Counted from the first letter of the stretch, positions 1-8,604 are shown. The stretch is DNA of 64,000 nucleotides from Streptomyces aureocirculatus (GCF_000720475.1 NZ_JOAP01000011.1:169618-233617), one strand, 5' to 3'. The notes: generated by a model not told the origin, from the letters alone. Numbers and translations are program-made.

Positions 1-128
1 GAGACGCGGACGAGAGCGGTGTCGAGGACATGCACGAACAGGAAGAAGAAGATGAGGACACCGGTGACTCGGTGAGCCACCCATGACCACATGCCTTCCC
101 GGCCGCGGTACAGCGTTCCAGCCGGCAC
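1..128 (-). CDS. sdhC: Succinate dehydrogenase cytochrome b subunit SdhC (5' part only)
   Basis: Only the first 42 codons lie in the window; the gene runs off the left edge. It starts at a GTG (128-126) preceded by a GGAGG-type ribosome site. The peptide begins MPAGTLYRGREGMWSWVAHR and continues into a hydrophobic helix with a VHVLDTAL motif. This is the N-terminus of the SdhC membrane anchor, whose His and Ser/Arg residues sit near the heme and quinone sites. From the family, SdhC anchors the flavoprotein and Fe-S subunits of respiratory complex II; the other sdh genes are expected just outside the window. Identification rests on a short but very characteristic stretch. Confidence 0.9.
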   Translation of the reverse strand, partial: MPAGTLYRGREGMWSWVAHRVTGVLIFFFLFVHVLDTALVRV

Positions 129-276
129 GGAAGAACCCTCCGGGAGCGGGGATGGGGGCCGGCCGGCTTCTCGGTCGGACGAGCCCGGCCGGGTACGGTC
201 CACCGGCCGCTCGTCATCGTATCGACGAGTTGTCGGTGACCTCGCTCCGGGTCCTCTACTGTGATCAAACAAGCAA

Positions 277-861
277 TCAAACTGGTACGTACGGGCTATT
301 ACGCCATGTGTCGGTGCCCGGTCGCCGCGTACCTGTGCCCGGCGTGGGCTGTACCGCGGGCTGGGCCGCGGCCTGTACCGCTGCCTGTACCGCTGCCTGC
401 GTCGGCTGCGGCGGCGCCGTCCGGAGCAGCCGGGCGAGGCGGCCCCTCGCGAGGCACCGCAGTTCCTCGGCCGCGAGGGCGCGCTCCTCCTCCGGGTCGT
501 TGCCCAGGCGGTCGCGGAGCGAGGCCAGGACGTGGTCGAGGGCCTCGCTGGGTGCGATGTCGTCCAGGCAGATCACGAAGGCATGGCGGAAGCGGCTCTC
601 GTACGCGGCGGTGGCGGCGCGCAGCGCGGTGGCCGCGGCGCCGTGGGCACCGCCCGCCGGAAGCGCCGCCTTCGGGGGTTCGGCGGCCAGGGCCTCGCCG
701 AGGTCGTCCTGGCCCAGGTCGTAGGACGCCTCATCGGCGGCGGCGAGCAGGGCGTCCAGATCGGGGTAGGGCCGGTGGTCGGCGAGACGGCGCGCCCAGT
801 GACGGCTCGCGCAGCAGGTCATGAGGGCGCGCTCGGCGTCCTCAGCCGACGTCGTGTTCAT
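277..861 (-). CDS. UraD-like (OHCU decarboxylase fold) protein lacking the catalytic HPxIG motif
   Basis: Residues 1-150 follow the 2-oxo-4-hydroxy-4-carboxy-5-ureidoimidazoline decarboxylase fold: a CCASRHWARRLADHRPY segment, FRHAFVICLDD, and a final RLGNDPEEER...LARGRLARLL helix pair. In active family members the sequence HP(R/D)IG carries the catalytic His. Here the same place reads AAEPPKAALP, so the His is replaced by Glu. A purine-ureide role is therefore doubtful, and no allantoin or urate genes lie nearby. The last 40 residues are Ala/Gln/Thr-rich low complexity. The ATG at 861 was chosen because the domain begins there; in-frame ATGs at 1014 and 1038 would add an unsupported Pro-rich extension. 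Confidence 0.72.
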   Translation of the reverse strand: MNTTSAEDAERALMTCCASRHWARRLADHRPYPDLDALLAAADEASYDLGQDDLGEALAAEPPKAALPAGGAHGAAATALRAATAAYESRFRHAFVICLDDIAPSEALDHVLASLRDRLGNDPEEERALAAEELRCLARGRLARLLRTAPPQPTQAAVQAAVQAAAQPAVQPTPGTGTRRPGTDTWRNSPYVPV

Positions 862-1200
862 GACGTGCAGAGCGTCCTTGACGTCCGGTACGGCGCGGTG
901 CGGCGGCAGCAGGGGTGGCTCCTCGGCGCAGAGCGGCGGATGCGGCGGGTATCGGAACTGGGGCAACGCTAGCGGGGTGGGCACCGGGGTGACCGCCCGG
1001 CACCAGGAATTCATCCGAAGGGAAGAGTTTGGCGGCATCAGGTGGACGCGCGCAGGCTCGCCGCCGAGGCTTAGCGTGGAGACATGGAGATGGTCGAGGA
1101 GCCGTTGTCCACCGCGGGTGCCGCTGTCGTCGCGGCCCCCGCCGCCGCTGCCGTTCTGGGGGCAGGGCCCGGAGCCGTCCCGGCCGCCGCCGGGGCATCC

Positions 1201-1260
1201 GGACGAGGGTGGCCCGGACGAGGGTGGCCCGGACGAGGGTGGCCCGTACGAGGGTGGCCC
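1201..1260 (+). repeat. Four 15-bp tandem repeats forming the leader and ribosome site of the GH20 gene
   Basis: Four copies of GGACGAGGGTGGCCC stand head to tail, the fourth with one changed base (GTACG). They end two bases before the chosen ATG at 1263. The GAGGGTGG core of the last unit is the only plausible Shine-Dalgarno, so copy number changes would move or multiply ribosome-binding sites. The rest of the divergent intergenic stretch 862-1200 shows no gene. Confidence 0.85.
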
Positions 1261-1262
1261 GC

Positions 1263-2999
1263 ATGCGCGGCCTAGGGAAACGCTCCGGCGGGCGGGCCGC
1301 AGGACAGGACGGCTCCGGGTCCGGTGGACCGGAGTCCTCCCGCCCGGGTGCGGGCGAGCGCCCGCCGAACCGCCGCCGCGCCGCGACAGCCGCCGGGGCC
1401 CTCGCCGTCACCGGCGCCGTCGTGCTGACGGCACTCCTGTGGCCCACGGAGGACGACCGCTCCGGCGGGGCGGGACACAGCGAGCGCACGGGCGCCGCGC
1501 GCGAACCCGCACCGAAGCCCACGCCCACCCCGACCCCGACCCCGACTCCCACGCCCACGCCCACGCCCAGCAAGTCGTACGCCCTCTCCGAGACCCCCGC
1601 CACGCTGCCCGCCGTACGCGACCACACCCCCGCCAGGGGACCGGGCTGGCGCCCCCCGGAGAAAGGGCGCGTGGTCGTGGGGGACGGGCGGCTCGCGGAC
1701 GAGGCCCGGCTGCTCGCCGGTGAGCTGCGCCTGCGGTACGCGGGCGAGACCGCGCCGCGCGCGGGCGACGTCCACCTGGACCTGGCGGCCAAGGACGGCG
1801 CGGACCGCGAGTCGTACACCCTCACCGTCAAGGACCGCACCGTACGCATAGCCGCGCCCACCGACGCCGGTGTCTTCTACGGCACCCGCACCCTCAAGCA
1901 GGAGGTCGCCGACGGCCGCACCGCCCCGGAGGGCGTCGTACGGGACGAGCCCGCCAAACCGCGCCGCGGCTTCATGATCGACATTGCCCGCAAGCACTTC
2001 TCCGCCGAATGGATCGAGGATCGGATCCGTGAGCTCGGCGATCTGAAGTACAACGAGATAGGCCTGCACTTCTCCGACGACCAGGCCTTCCGCATCGCCT
2101 CCGACTCGCACCCCGAGGTCGTCTCGGACGACCACCTCAGCAAGGACCGCGTCCGCCGCATCGTCGGCCTCGCCGCCAGCCGGCACATCACCGTCGTCCC
2201 CGAGATCGACTCGCCCGGACACCTCGGCGCGGTCATCGGCGCCCACCCCGACCTGCAACTGCGCGACACCCGCGGCGTGGCGACGCCCGGCGCCGTCGAC
2301 ATCTCCGAGCCGAAGGCCGCGAAGATCGTCGACGACCTGCTGCGCGAGTACGATGAACTGTTCCCCGGCGCGCACTGGCACCTGGGCGCCGACGAGTACC
2401 AGGCGCTGACGCGCAGCGACCCGGAGGCCTCCTACCCGCAGCTCGCCGCCGCCGCGCGCGACCGCCTCGGCCCGGACGCGCGCATACAGGACCTGGCCAC
2501 GGCGTGGCTCGACGACCGCGCGAAGACGATCGGGCCCGGCCGCGAGGTGCGGGCCTGGAACGACGGGTTCTTCCGCGGCGGCGTCACCGACGTCGACGAC
2601 CGCGTCGAGGTCGCGTACTGGACCGGCAAGGAGATCGGCGCCCGCGAACCCGTCGAGTACCTGCGCGAGGGACGGAAGGTCGTCAACTACAACGACGAGT
2701 ACCTCTACTACGTCCTCGGCCAGCCCAACGACTTCACGTACCCCACCGGGCAGCGGATCTACGAGCAGTGGACCCCCCGGGTGCTGCGCGGCACCGGGCC
2801 CGTCCCCGCCTCCTACGACCGGCAGATACTCGGCGGCACCTTCGCCGTGTGGTGCGACCTCGCCGGAGCGCAGACCCAGGAGGAGGTGGCCCGCGGCATC
2901 CGTATGCCGCTGCGGGCGACGGCGCAGAAACTGTGGGACGAGCGCGAGCCCACCCGCTCGTGGCAGGAGTTCGTGCGGCTCGCGGACAGGCTGGGGTAG
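1263..2999 (+). CDS. Secreted or membrane-anchored GH20 beta-N-acetylhexosaminidase
   Basis: 578 residues. An N-terminal signal or anchor (AATAAGALAVTGAVVLTALLW, about 43-64) is followed by a (PT)n wall-spanning linker (about 85-103), a GH20b-like alpha/beta domain and a GH20 TIM barrel. The barrel carries RGFMIDIARKHFS and the catalytic Asp-Glu pair in HLGADEY (D377, E378). GH20 enzymes use substrate-assisted catalysis to remove terminal beta-GlcNAc or GalNAc from chitin- or wall-derived oligosaccharides outside the cell. The start at 1263 was preferred because codons further upstream only translate the 15-bp repeats. It is transcribed alone, divergent from the UraD-like gene. Confidence 0.88.
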   Translation: MRGLGKRSGGRAAGQDGSGSGGPESSRPGAGERPPNRRRAATAAGALAVTGAVVLTALLWPTEDDRSGGAGHSERTGAAREPAPKPTPTPTPTPTPTPTPTPSKSYALSETPATLPAVRDHTPARGPGWRPPEKGRVVVGDGRLADEARLLAGELRLRYAGETAPRAGDVHLDLAAKDGADRESYTLTVKDRTVRIAAPTDAGVFYGTRTLKQEVADGRTAPEGVVRDEPAKPRRGFMIDIARKHFSAEWIEDRIRELGDLKYNEIGLHFSDDQAFRIASDSHPEVVSDDHLSKDRVRRIVGLAASRHITVVPEIDSPGHLGAVIGAHPDLQLRDTRGVATPGAVDISEPKAAKIVDDLLREYDELFPGAHWHLGADEYQALTRSDPEASYPQLAAAARDRLGPDARIQDLATAWLDDRAKTIGPGREVRAWNDGFFRGGVTDVDDRVEVAYWTGKEIGAREPVEYLREGRKVVNYNDEYLYYVLGQPNDFTYPTGQRIYEQWTPRVLRGTGPVPASYDRQILGGTFAVWCDLAGAQTQEEVARGIRMPLRATAQKLWDEREPTRSWQEFVRLADRLG

Positions 3000-3126
3000 C
3001 CCCCGGGGAGATGCGGGAGAAGTAGGGGAAATCGGGTAAGTTCGCAGGTCGCGCCGCGCCTGTGCCCGGGGAGGGCAGAGGGCGGCGCTGTTTTGCGCAC
3101 GCCGAACCCGTGGGGGTCACACCGTC

Positions 3127-3894
3127 ATGTCGTACACGCCGCCGACCATGCCCGTCGCGCCACCACCGCCACCGCTCGCCGCAGCCGCGGGGCCCGCCGC
3201 CTGGCTGAAGTCGCCCGTCGGGCTCGCGCGCGCCACCATGGCCCTGCTCGGTGTGGGCATGGCCTTCGACGTGTTCTCGCTGTGGGCGGGCGCCGGGGTC
3301 CTCGACGTCGTGAGCGATCTGATCGACCACGGCTGGAGCGCCGACGCGGAGGACCGGGCCGACCGGGCCGACACGCTCTACGGTGCCTCCGGCGTGCTGC
3401 AGGGCCTCGCGATGCTCGCCACCGCCGTCGTCTTCATCTGCTGGTTCCGCCGGGTGCGCGTGAACGCCGAGGTGTTCGCCCCCGACGGGCACGCCAAGGC
3501 GCGCGGCTGGGCGGTGGGCGGCTGGTTCGTGCCCGTGGTGAACCTCTGGTTCCCGCGCCGGATCGCCGTCGACATCTGGAACGCGAGCGCTCCCGCCACG
3601 GCCGCCGCCGTGCCCGCCGGGTTCCCGCAGCCCCTCGCCCCGCAGGCGCAGCCGCGGCGCACGCTGCTCAACGCCTGGTGGACGCTGTGGCTCTGCACCA
3701 GCATCATCGGGCAGATCGCCTCGCGCCAGTACGCCAACGCCGAGGAGCCGGAGGAGATCAAGCGGGCCGTCGTCTCGCTGATGACCTCCGACATCCTGAA
3801 CATCGCCGCGGCCGTCGTCGCCATCCTCTTCGTACGCCGCCTCACGGCGATGCAGGACGCGAAGGCGCGGTCCGGGCCAGGAGGCGTGGCCTAA
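3127..3894 (+). CDS. DUF4328 membrane protein
   Basis: 255 residues. A Pro-rich cytoplasmic head (PPTMPVAPPPPPL) precedes about five hydrophobic segments. The family signature region is visible: a helix ending FICWFRRVRVNAEVF, then KARGWAVGGWFVPVVNLWFPRRI, and a later LLNAWWTLWLCTSIIG. DUF4328 proteins are common in Streptomyces and have no established function. The ATG follows a GGGGG run that can act as the ribosome site. There is 127 bp between the GH20 stop and this start, so it probably has its own promoter. Confidence 0.82.
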   Translation: MSYTPPTMPVAPPPPPLAAAAGPAAWLKSPVGLARATMALLGVGMAFDVFSLWAGAGVLDVVSDLIDHGWSADAEDRADRADTLYGASGVLQGLAMLATAVVFICWFRRVRVNAEVFAPDGHAKARGWAVGGWFVPVVNLWFPRRIAVDIWNASAPATAAAVPAGFPQPLAPQAQPRRTLLNAWWTLWLCTSIIGQIASRQYANAEEPEEIKRAVVSLMTSDILNIAAAVVAILFVRRLTAMQDAKARSGPGGVA

Positions 3895-3987
3895 AGGGCG
3901 CTTCTGCCGGGTCACCGGGCCTTTCGGTGCGTTTTCGGTGGCGCGGGCACCCTCCTTGTGGTCTATTCGGCCGAAAGCCGGGAAACA

Positions 3988-4057
3988 CGGTTCGAGCACA
4001 GCGGTTCGAAAACAGCGGGTCGACCACAACGGTTCGAGTACAGCGGTTCGAGCACAA
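3988..4057 (+). repeat. Five 14-bp iteron-like repeats upstream of the gene at 4071
   Basis: Five direct copies with consensus CGGTTCGAGCACAR (copies start at 3988, 4002, 4016, 4030, 4044). They are slightly diverged, e.g. TTCGAAAACA and GTCGACCACA. The array ends 13 bp before the ATG at 4071, where an operator, promoter or ribosome site should be. The 14-bp period does not preserve reading frame, which argues against a coding role. Confidence 0.85.
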
Positions 4058-4070
4058 CGGGGGCACGGAG

Positions 4071-4574
4071 ATGGGCTACTGGGGGTACTACGTCGTGGGC
4101 CGGAGCGAGCGTCCGCTCGGTGAGCTCAAGGCGATGGCGGGCGTACGGGACCGGCTCACGCTCCTCGACCGGCGGCCCGACGGCTGGCAGGTGTGGGAGT
4201 GCCCGGGCGACGGCAGCGTCGACGTCGGCAACATGAACACCCTCGCCCACGAGACGGACGCGCCCGCGCTCTTCGGCTACGTCCTCGACAGCGACTGCGT
4301 CGTCGTCGAGGCGGCGGCCCCCGAGAGCGGCGCGTGGACCACGTGCCTGGCCCGCGAGGCGATGGCAGGGTTCCTCCGCGAGGACGAACTGACCGTGGAG
4401 GACTACTTCCTGGAGCCGCGCGACGCCGCCGAGCGCGCCGTCGCCTGGGCCGCCGAGTCCGGCAGGACGGTGAAGTCCGCGGCGCTCCTCGACGTGCTCA
4501 CCGCGGACCCCGAACCGTCCGCGGAAGAGCTCTTCTTCCGCCTCCTCGACCGGCTGGGCGTGTTCCCGCAGTAG
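4071..4574 (+). CDS. Conserved hypothetical protein (MGYWGYYVVGRSERPL type)
   Basis: 167 residues, acidic, no signal peptide or membrane segment. It opens MGYWGYYVVGRSERPLGELKAMAG and has an alternating Trp/acidic pattern (DGWQVWECPGDGSVDVGNMNTLAHETDAP). The C-terminal half is helical and Glu-rich, ending FFRLLDRLGVFPQ. I do not recognise a catalytic motif. Similar soluble proteins occur in Streptomyces without assigned function. The ATG is chosen because the 14-bp repeat array lies immediately upstream; a longer in-frame reading would only translate the repeats and antisense of the previous gene. Confidence 0.7.
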   Translation: MGYWGYYVVGRSERPLGELKAMAGVRDRLTLLDRRPDGWQVWECPGDGSVDVGNMNTLAHETDAPALFGYVLDSDCVVVEAAAPESGAWTTCLAREAMAGFLREDELTVEDYFLEPRDAAERAVAWAAESGRTVKSAALLDVLTADPEPSAEELFFRLLDRLGVFPQ

Positions 4575-4718
4575 CCGTCGCGGCCGTCGCAGCCGTGGCG
4601 CGGCGGCGTCGAATTCCGGCCGCGCTGACGTGGGAGTGACGTTCCTGCCGCTCCGTACGCAGTAAGGGCAAGTGGGGCATGCGGAGGTGCCCATCCGCGA
4701 CGGGAGACGGCGTACGCC

Positions 4719-5639
4719 ATGAGTACGAGCCCTTTGTCCAGTTCAGGTCCGCACGTGGGAACCGGCGAGGCATGGCCGGATGACGCGGTTCCAGATCCCG
4801 CGGAGGCGGAGTCCGGCCAGCCGGTCCTCGCCGACCTCATCGCCCGCGCCGGCGAAACCGCCCTCGCCGCGAGCGCCCTGGGTTGCCTGGACCGCTGCCT
4901 GCCCCTGCTCGGCTCCACCGACCAGGTCCTCCGCCCACTGTGGGTGAGCCTCGCGGACGGCACGGCGTGGGAGGGGGCGCTGGCGGAGGTGCGGCAGGGG
5001 GTGCGGCAGGGGGTGCGCGATGTGAACGCGTCGGGTGAGGCGAGCCTGTTGCGTGAGGCGAGCCTGCCGCGTGACGCGAGCCTGTTGCGTGAGGCGAGCC
5101 TGCCGCGTGACGCGAGCCTGTTGCGTGAGGCGAGCCTGCCGCGTGACGCGAGCCTGTTGCGCGAGGGGAGCCCCGACCTCGGCTCCGTGCCCGCACCCGG
5201 CTCCGGCCCGGGCTTGGCCCCTGGCTCTGGCCCGGGCCCGGCCCCTGACTCCACCCCGGGCTCCGCCCCTGACCCCGTCCCCGGCGGCTCCGCCTGCGGG
5301 ACCGCCGCCGCCCTCGCCCGGCACATGCTCGACGCCGTACCCGCGGCCCGCTCGGCCGGAGCCCTGCGCTCCTGGGCCGACACCTGCTCGGCCACCGCGC
5401 TGCGCATACACCGGCTCCTGGACGCCGGTGACGACGGCATGACCCCTCTGGTCGCCGCCGAACTGCGCCGCCAGATACGGGTCCTCGAACTCCTCGAACT
5501 CCTCGAAGCCGACGGCGACGCCGTCAGCGGCGGCCTGCGCCAGGTCCTGGACGTGTCGACGGAGGGGCGCAGGGTGCTACGGGCGGTGGTGTCGAGGTCG
5601 CGGCGGTCGGGCGTGCGGGCGGGCTCGGACAGGCTCTAG
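4719..5639 (+). CDS. Hypothetical protein with internal 12-residue repeats
   Basis: 306 residues. The N-terminal part (about 30-95) is helical and Leu/Ala-rich. Residues about 108-149 are made of a 12-residue unit, ASLLREASLPRD, repeated about 3.5 times. A Pro/Gly/Ser linker (about 155-190) follows, then a helical C-terminal domain (RHMLDAVPAARSAGALRSWADTC...LRRQIRVLELLELLEADGDAVSGGL). No signal peptide, TM segment or known motif is visible. The ATG has a GGGAG site. Two helical domains joined by an expandable repeat suggest a scaffold rather than an enzyme, but no function can be assigned. Confidence 0.65.
   Translation: MSTSPLSSSGPHVGTGEAWPDDAVPDPAEAESGQPVLADLIARAGETALAASALGCLDRCLPLLGSTDQVLRPLWVSLADGTAWEGALAEVRQGVRQGVRDVNASGEASLLREASLPRDASLLREASLPRDASLLREASLPRDASLLREGSPDLGSVPAPGSGPGLAPGSGPGPAPDSTPGSAPDPVPGGSACGTAAALARHMLDAVPAARSAGALRSWADTCSATALRIHRLLDAGDDGMTPLVAAELRRQIRVLELLELLEADGDAVSGGLRQVLDVSTEGRRVLRAVVSRSRRSGVRAGSDRL
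5040..5165 (+). repeat. 36-bp coding tandem repeat (two 18-bp halves)
   Basis: The unit alternates GCGAGCCTGTTGCGTGAG and GCGAGCCTGCCGCGTGAC. Three full 36-bp copies begin at 5040, 5076 and 5112, with a half copy at 5148. The period is a multiple of three, so slippage adds or removes 6 or 12 residues without breaking the gene. Confidence 0.9.
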
Positions 5640-6064
5640 GGGCCAGGGACGCCACGTGGAGCTTCGCGGTGCCGTCGGGTGGCATCGGCGTACGAGACGG
5701 CCGTGTCGCCGGAGGTGACCGTACCGGCGATCTCACGGCCCACCGAGAAACGCGCCGCCCAGCTCCCGCCGGTGCCGACGGCCGGCCATGCGCCGCGGTG
5801 TGCCGGACGCGCCTTACGCAGGCTCCCTCGACGACTGAGGCGACGGAAGGGTTGTACGGGGGCGGGCGGATCGGGGCGTGACGTATCCCGCACCGTGTGG
5901 ATGTGACAACGGGGCGGGCTGTTGCGCAGGGTTCATGGAGAGGTTCATGAGAAACGCATGAGAACGCGTGCGAGCGCAAGAGAACGCGTCAGGGCGCATG
6001 AGGACTTCGGCGGGACGGAACGGGACGGGACGAGCCCGGCCGGGGCGCGGGGACGGGTGGGGTT
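5640..6064. other. Intergenic stretch with short direct repeats, no gene seen
   Basis: About 425 bp between two co-directional genes. Near its end, 5920-6010 has repeated GGTTCATG, CATGAG and AGAACGCGT words; AGAACGCGT occurs twice about 20 bp apart. This probably holds the promoter of the lipoprotein gene at 6065. No coding potential with codon bias like the neighbours was found. Confidence 0.5.
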
Positions 6065-6976
6065 GTGGGACTGAGGGTGGTACGCGGGGCTCGGGGTGGA
6101 CACGGTCGCCGCGGCCGGGCATGGACGCGGGGCGCGGCCGCCGCGCTGGCGGCTGTCTCGCTCGCGTCGGCGCTCACGGCCTGCGGCGGCAGGGAGAAGC
6201 CGGTGCGGCTAAAGGGCGGCACCTTCACCGACAGGCTGCCCGCCGACCGGGCGCGCGGCGAGACCCTCGCGGCCGAGGGCATGGCCCTGCTCAAGTCGGC
6301 GGACTCGCTGCGCATAGACACCGAGATGAGCCAGGGCTCCCCGACCGGAGGCAGGCCCACCGTCCAGGAGGTCGACCTGCATCTGGACCGGCGCAGCAAC
6401 TGCACGGGCACCTTCGACTCCGGGACCGGTCAGCGCGGTGAACTGATCGTGATCGCGGGCGGTGCGACGTACGTGCGGTTCTCGGAGGACTCGCTGGAGG
6501 CGATGCGGACGATGGCCCGGGCCCGCGGCCCGCAGGTCCTGGCAACCGTCGAGGCGCGGATCGCGCTCGTCCGCGGCAAGTACCTGAAGCTGCCCGAGGG
6601 CGCCGGCGGCACGGGACGGCGTGCGCTGCCCGGCGCGCAGTGCGACCTCGACACGATGCTCCGCAAGCTGGAGGGCGGGGAGCACACCTTCGACGGCCAG
6701 GTGCGCGCCGAAGCCGCGACGTACCGCTACGGCAAGCACGTCATACCGCTCGTCGACCCGGCTCCCGGCGCGGGCGAGACCAACGCCATGTACGTCGCAG
6801 CCGAGGGCAAGCCCTACATATCCGCTCTCGTCATGCGGGAGGGGAGCAAGGAGATCACGATGAGGATGTCCGACTACGGCAAGCCGGTGGAGGCCCACGC
6901 CCCGCCGGCGGCCCAGACCGTCGACGCGAGCGAACTCGGCGGCGGCCCGGCCGGGGCGGACCTCTTCGAGGTCTGA
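6065..6976 (+). CDS. Putative lipoprotein of unknown function
   Basis: 303 residues from GTG at 6065 (GGGTGG upstream). An Arg-rich start and a hydrophobic segment lead to lipobox LTAC with Cys about 40, so the mature protein should be lipid-anchored outside the cell. The body has the pattern of Streptomyces lipoproteins that may share the LolA/LprG half-barrel: ADSLRIDTEMSQ, VQEVDLHLDRRSNCTGTF, ELIVIAGGATYVRFSEDSLEAM, GKYLKLPEG. The fold assignment is inference from strand pattern only. Its terminator seems to be the site where the adjacent 3.8-kb element inserted. Confidence 0.7.
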   Translation: MGLRVVRGARGGHGRRGRAWTRGAAAALAAVSLASALTACGGREKPVRLKGGTFTDRLPADRARGETLAAEGMALLKSADSLRIDTEMSQGSPTGGRPTVQEVDLHLDRRSNCTGTFDSGTGQRGELIVIAGGATYVRFSEDSLEAMRTMARARGPQVLATVEARIALVRGKYLKLPEGAGGTGRRALPGAQCDLDTMLRKLEGGEHTFDGQVRAEAATYRYGKHVIPLVDPAPGAGETNAMYVAAEGKPYISALVMREGSKEITMRMSDYGKPVEAHAPPAAQTVDASELGGGPAGADLFEV

Positions 6977-7035
6977 CCCGCACCACCGGTGGGGGTCCCC
7001 CGCCCGGCGGTGCCGAGCGCTCGGGGGTGAGTGAG

Positions 7036-7054
7036 CGGCCGGGGCCGCCACCCC
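7036..7054. repeat. Left 19-bp direct repeat (candidate attL core)
   Basis: Identical over 19 bp to 10788-10806; the flanking bases differ on both sides. It lies 60 bp after the lipoprotein stop. Confidence 0.65.
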
Positions 7055-7078
7055 TGGCTGGCCTAGTGCCGAATCGGG

Positions 7079-7112
7079 CCCCTGATCAGGTGTTTTGCTG
7101 CCTGATCGGGGG
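7079..7112. terminator. Hairpin just inside the left edge of the element
   Basis: CCCCTGATCAGG and CCTGATCGGGGG pair over 11 of 12 positions with a 10-nt loop. It could be a terminator supplied by the element or a structured recombination arm. No U-run follows. Confidence 0.45.
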
Positions 7113-7171
7113 CTCGCCGCATGGGGCCCGTAGGGTCTCTGTCCAGGGGTTCCTGTCCGCTCCTGCCCGCT

Positions 7172-7200
7172 GTTGGTCATGCGTTGGTCACGTGACCAAC
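7172..7200. promoter_or_regulatory. GTTGGTCAY repeat and 18-bp perfect palindrome before the XRE gene
   Basis: GTTGGTCAT (7172-7180) is followed by the perfect palindrome GTTGGTCACGTGACCAAC (7183-7200), 82 bp before the XRE start. GTTGGTCAC also occurs twice (10712-10720, 10724-10732) near the right edge of the element. It is either the autoregulatory operator of the XRE protein or a set of integrase/excisionase arm sites. Confidence 0.6.
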
Positions 7201-7282
7201 GTCTGCTCAGAAGGGCGTTCATGTCCGTTCCGCGCGGGCGTACCGTAGTCCCAGGCGCTTCACTCTCCCGACGGGCAGGGCC

Positions 7283-8491
7283 ATGGCGACAACAACGCTT
7301 GGGGAACGGCTGATTGAGCTTCGCCTGCGCCGTAGCTTGACGCAGGAACAGCTCGCTGAGAGAGCGGATCTCAGCGTGGACACAGTCCGGAAGCTGGAGC
7401 AGAACCAACGCATGACGGCTCGCATGAGCACGCTCAATAAGTTCGCGCGGGCGCTGGACGTGGAGACATCCGTTCTGCTCGGGGCGCCCAGGGTGTTAGA
7501 GGCGAGCAACGGAACAGAGCCGCCGAGTCTCCTTGCCCTGCGCCAGGCGGTGACGCCTCTCTCGGATTTTCCAGGAGTCGGCGAACCGGGTGACCTGCCT
7601 GCCCCTACGATCGCTCAGCTACGTGACAGCATCCGAAGCACCGAGCGGATCCGCCGCCAAGGCGAACTGACTAAGATCACTGCCCTTCTGCCAACGCTGC
7701 TGGCCGATGCCCGCGCTGCTGTACGTGAGTGCACCGGGGAAGACCGGGCGGCAGCCTACGCAGTGCTCGCTGAGGCGTACCAAGTGGCCGCCACCACGCT
7801 CACCGCATTCGGTAAGGAGGACGCTGCGTACACGGCACTTGAGCGCTCGATGGCTGCGGCTCAGTGGTCCGACGACCCGCGCTTGGAGATCATCGGGGTG
7901 TCCTCGCTCTCCTGGATCTTCTCCAAGCAAGGGCGGCTGGCGGATGCCGAAAACGTCGCGGTGCGGATGGCAGAACGTATCGAGCCCGGGTTCCGTTCAG
8001 CACCCATCGACTTGTCGTTGTGGGGGATTCTTTTGCTTCGAGGCGCGAGCGCCGCAGTGCGAGCCGAGCGGACCGACACTGCTGAGGACCTGCTCTCACT
8101 GGCCACAGCGGCAGCGGCGCGCATCGGTGTTGACCGGCTCGACTACGCCACACCTTTCGGCCCCACCAATGCGGGAGTCGCGGCAGTCAACGCGTGGGTG
8201 GACATGGGTAAGCCGGACAAGGCTCTGAACCGTGCCAAGCGAATCGCCGACGTAGCCAGCCTCCCCCCTACCTGGCGGGCCCGGCACTATCTGGACTGCG
8301 CTCTGGCCAACGCGGAGATGAATCGAGACCTCGCAGCGACAAGGGCCTTGCTGGCAGCGGAGCGCACAGCACCGGAATGGATGCGGTACCACTCGACCTC
8401 ACGCCACCTGGTAGCCGAACTGCGGGAACGCGAGCGTCGACGCAGTTCCCCCATCAGGGAGTTGGCCGTCCGTTTGGAGATCAATACCTAG
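7283..8491 (+). CDS. XRE-family transcriptional regulator with TPR-like C-terminal domain
   Basis: 402 residues. Residues about 6-62 are a Cro/C1 helix-turn-helix (GERLIELRLRRSLTQEQLAERADLSVDTVRKLEQ). The rest is an alpha-helical repeat array of the TPR kind seen in Streptomyces regulators of this architecture (AAYAVLAEAYQVAATTLTAFGKEDAAYTALERSM, LADAENVAVRMAERI, ALNRAKRIADVASLP). Such proteins bind DNA through the N-terminus and sense a peptide or partner through the helical repeats. Codon use is clearly less GC-biased than in the flanking chromosome. It is the first gene inside the inserted element, and a perfect palindrome lies upstream. Confidence 0.85.
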   Translation: MATTTLGERLIELRLRRSLTQEQLAERADLSVDTVRKLEQNQRMTARMSTLNKFARALDVETSVLLGAPRVLEASNGTEPPSLLALRQAVTPLSDFPGVGEPGDLPAPTIAQLRDSIRSTERIRRQGELTKITALLPTLLADARAAVRECTGEDRAAAYAVLAEAYQVAATTLTAFGKEDAAYTALERSMAAAQWSDDPRLEIIGVSSLSWIFSKQGRLADAENVAVRMAERIEPGFRSAPIDLSLWGILLLRGASAAVRAERTDTAEDLLSLATAAAARIGVDRLDYATPFGPTNAGVAAVNAWVDMGKPDKALNRAKRIADVASLPPTWRARHYLDCALANAEMNRDLAATRALLAAERTAPEWMRYHSTSRHLVAELRERERRRSSPIRELAVRLEINT

Positions 8492-8604
8492 CTAGGACGC
8501 AGCGTCCTACCTGATTCGCGTGCTCGCACGCCCTGTCCCTGGGCCTGGTTCGCGTTCCGCTGCACGGTAGTCACCAGATCACCAGCGGTCTGGAGGCACT
8601 GAGC

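Noticed and set aside
1029..1262. Longer N-terminus for the GH20 enzyme
   Set aside because: The extra 78 codons translate antisense of the neighbouring gene and the 15-bp repeats (RTRVA units); the signal segment lies correctly placed after ATG 1263.
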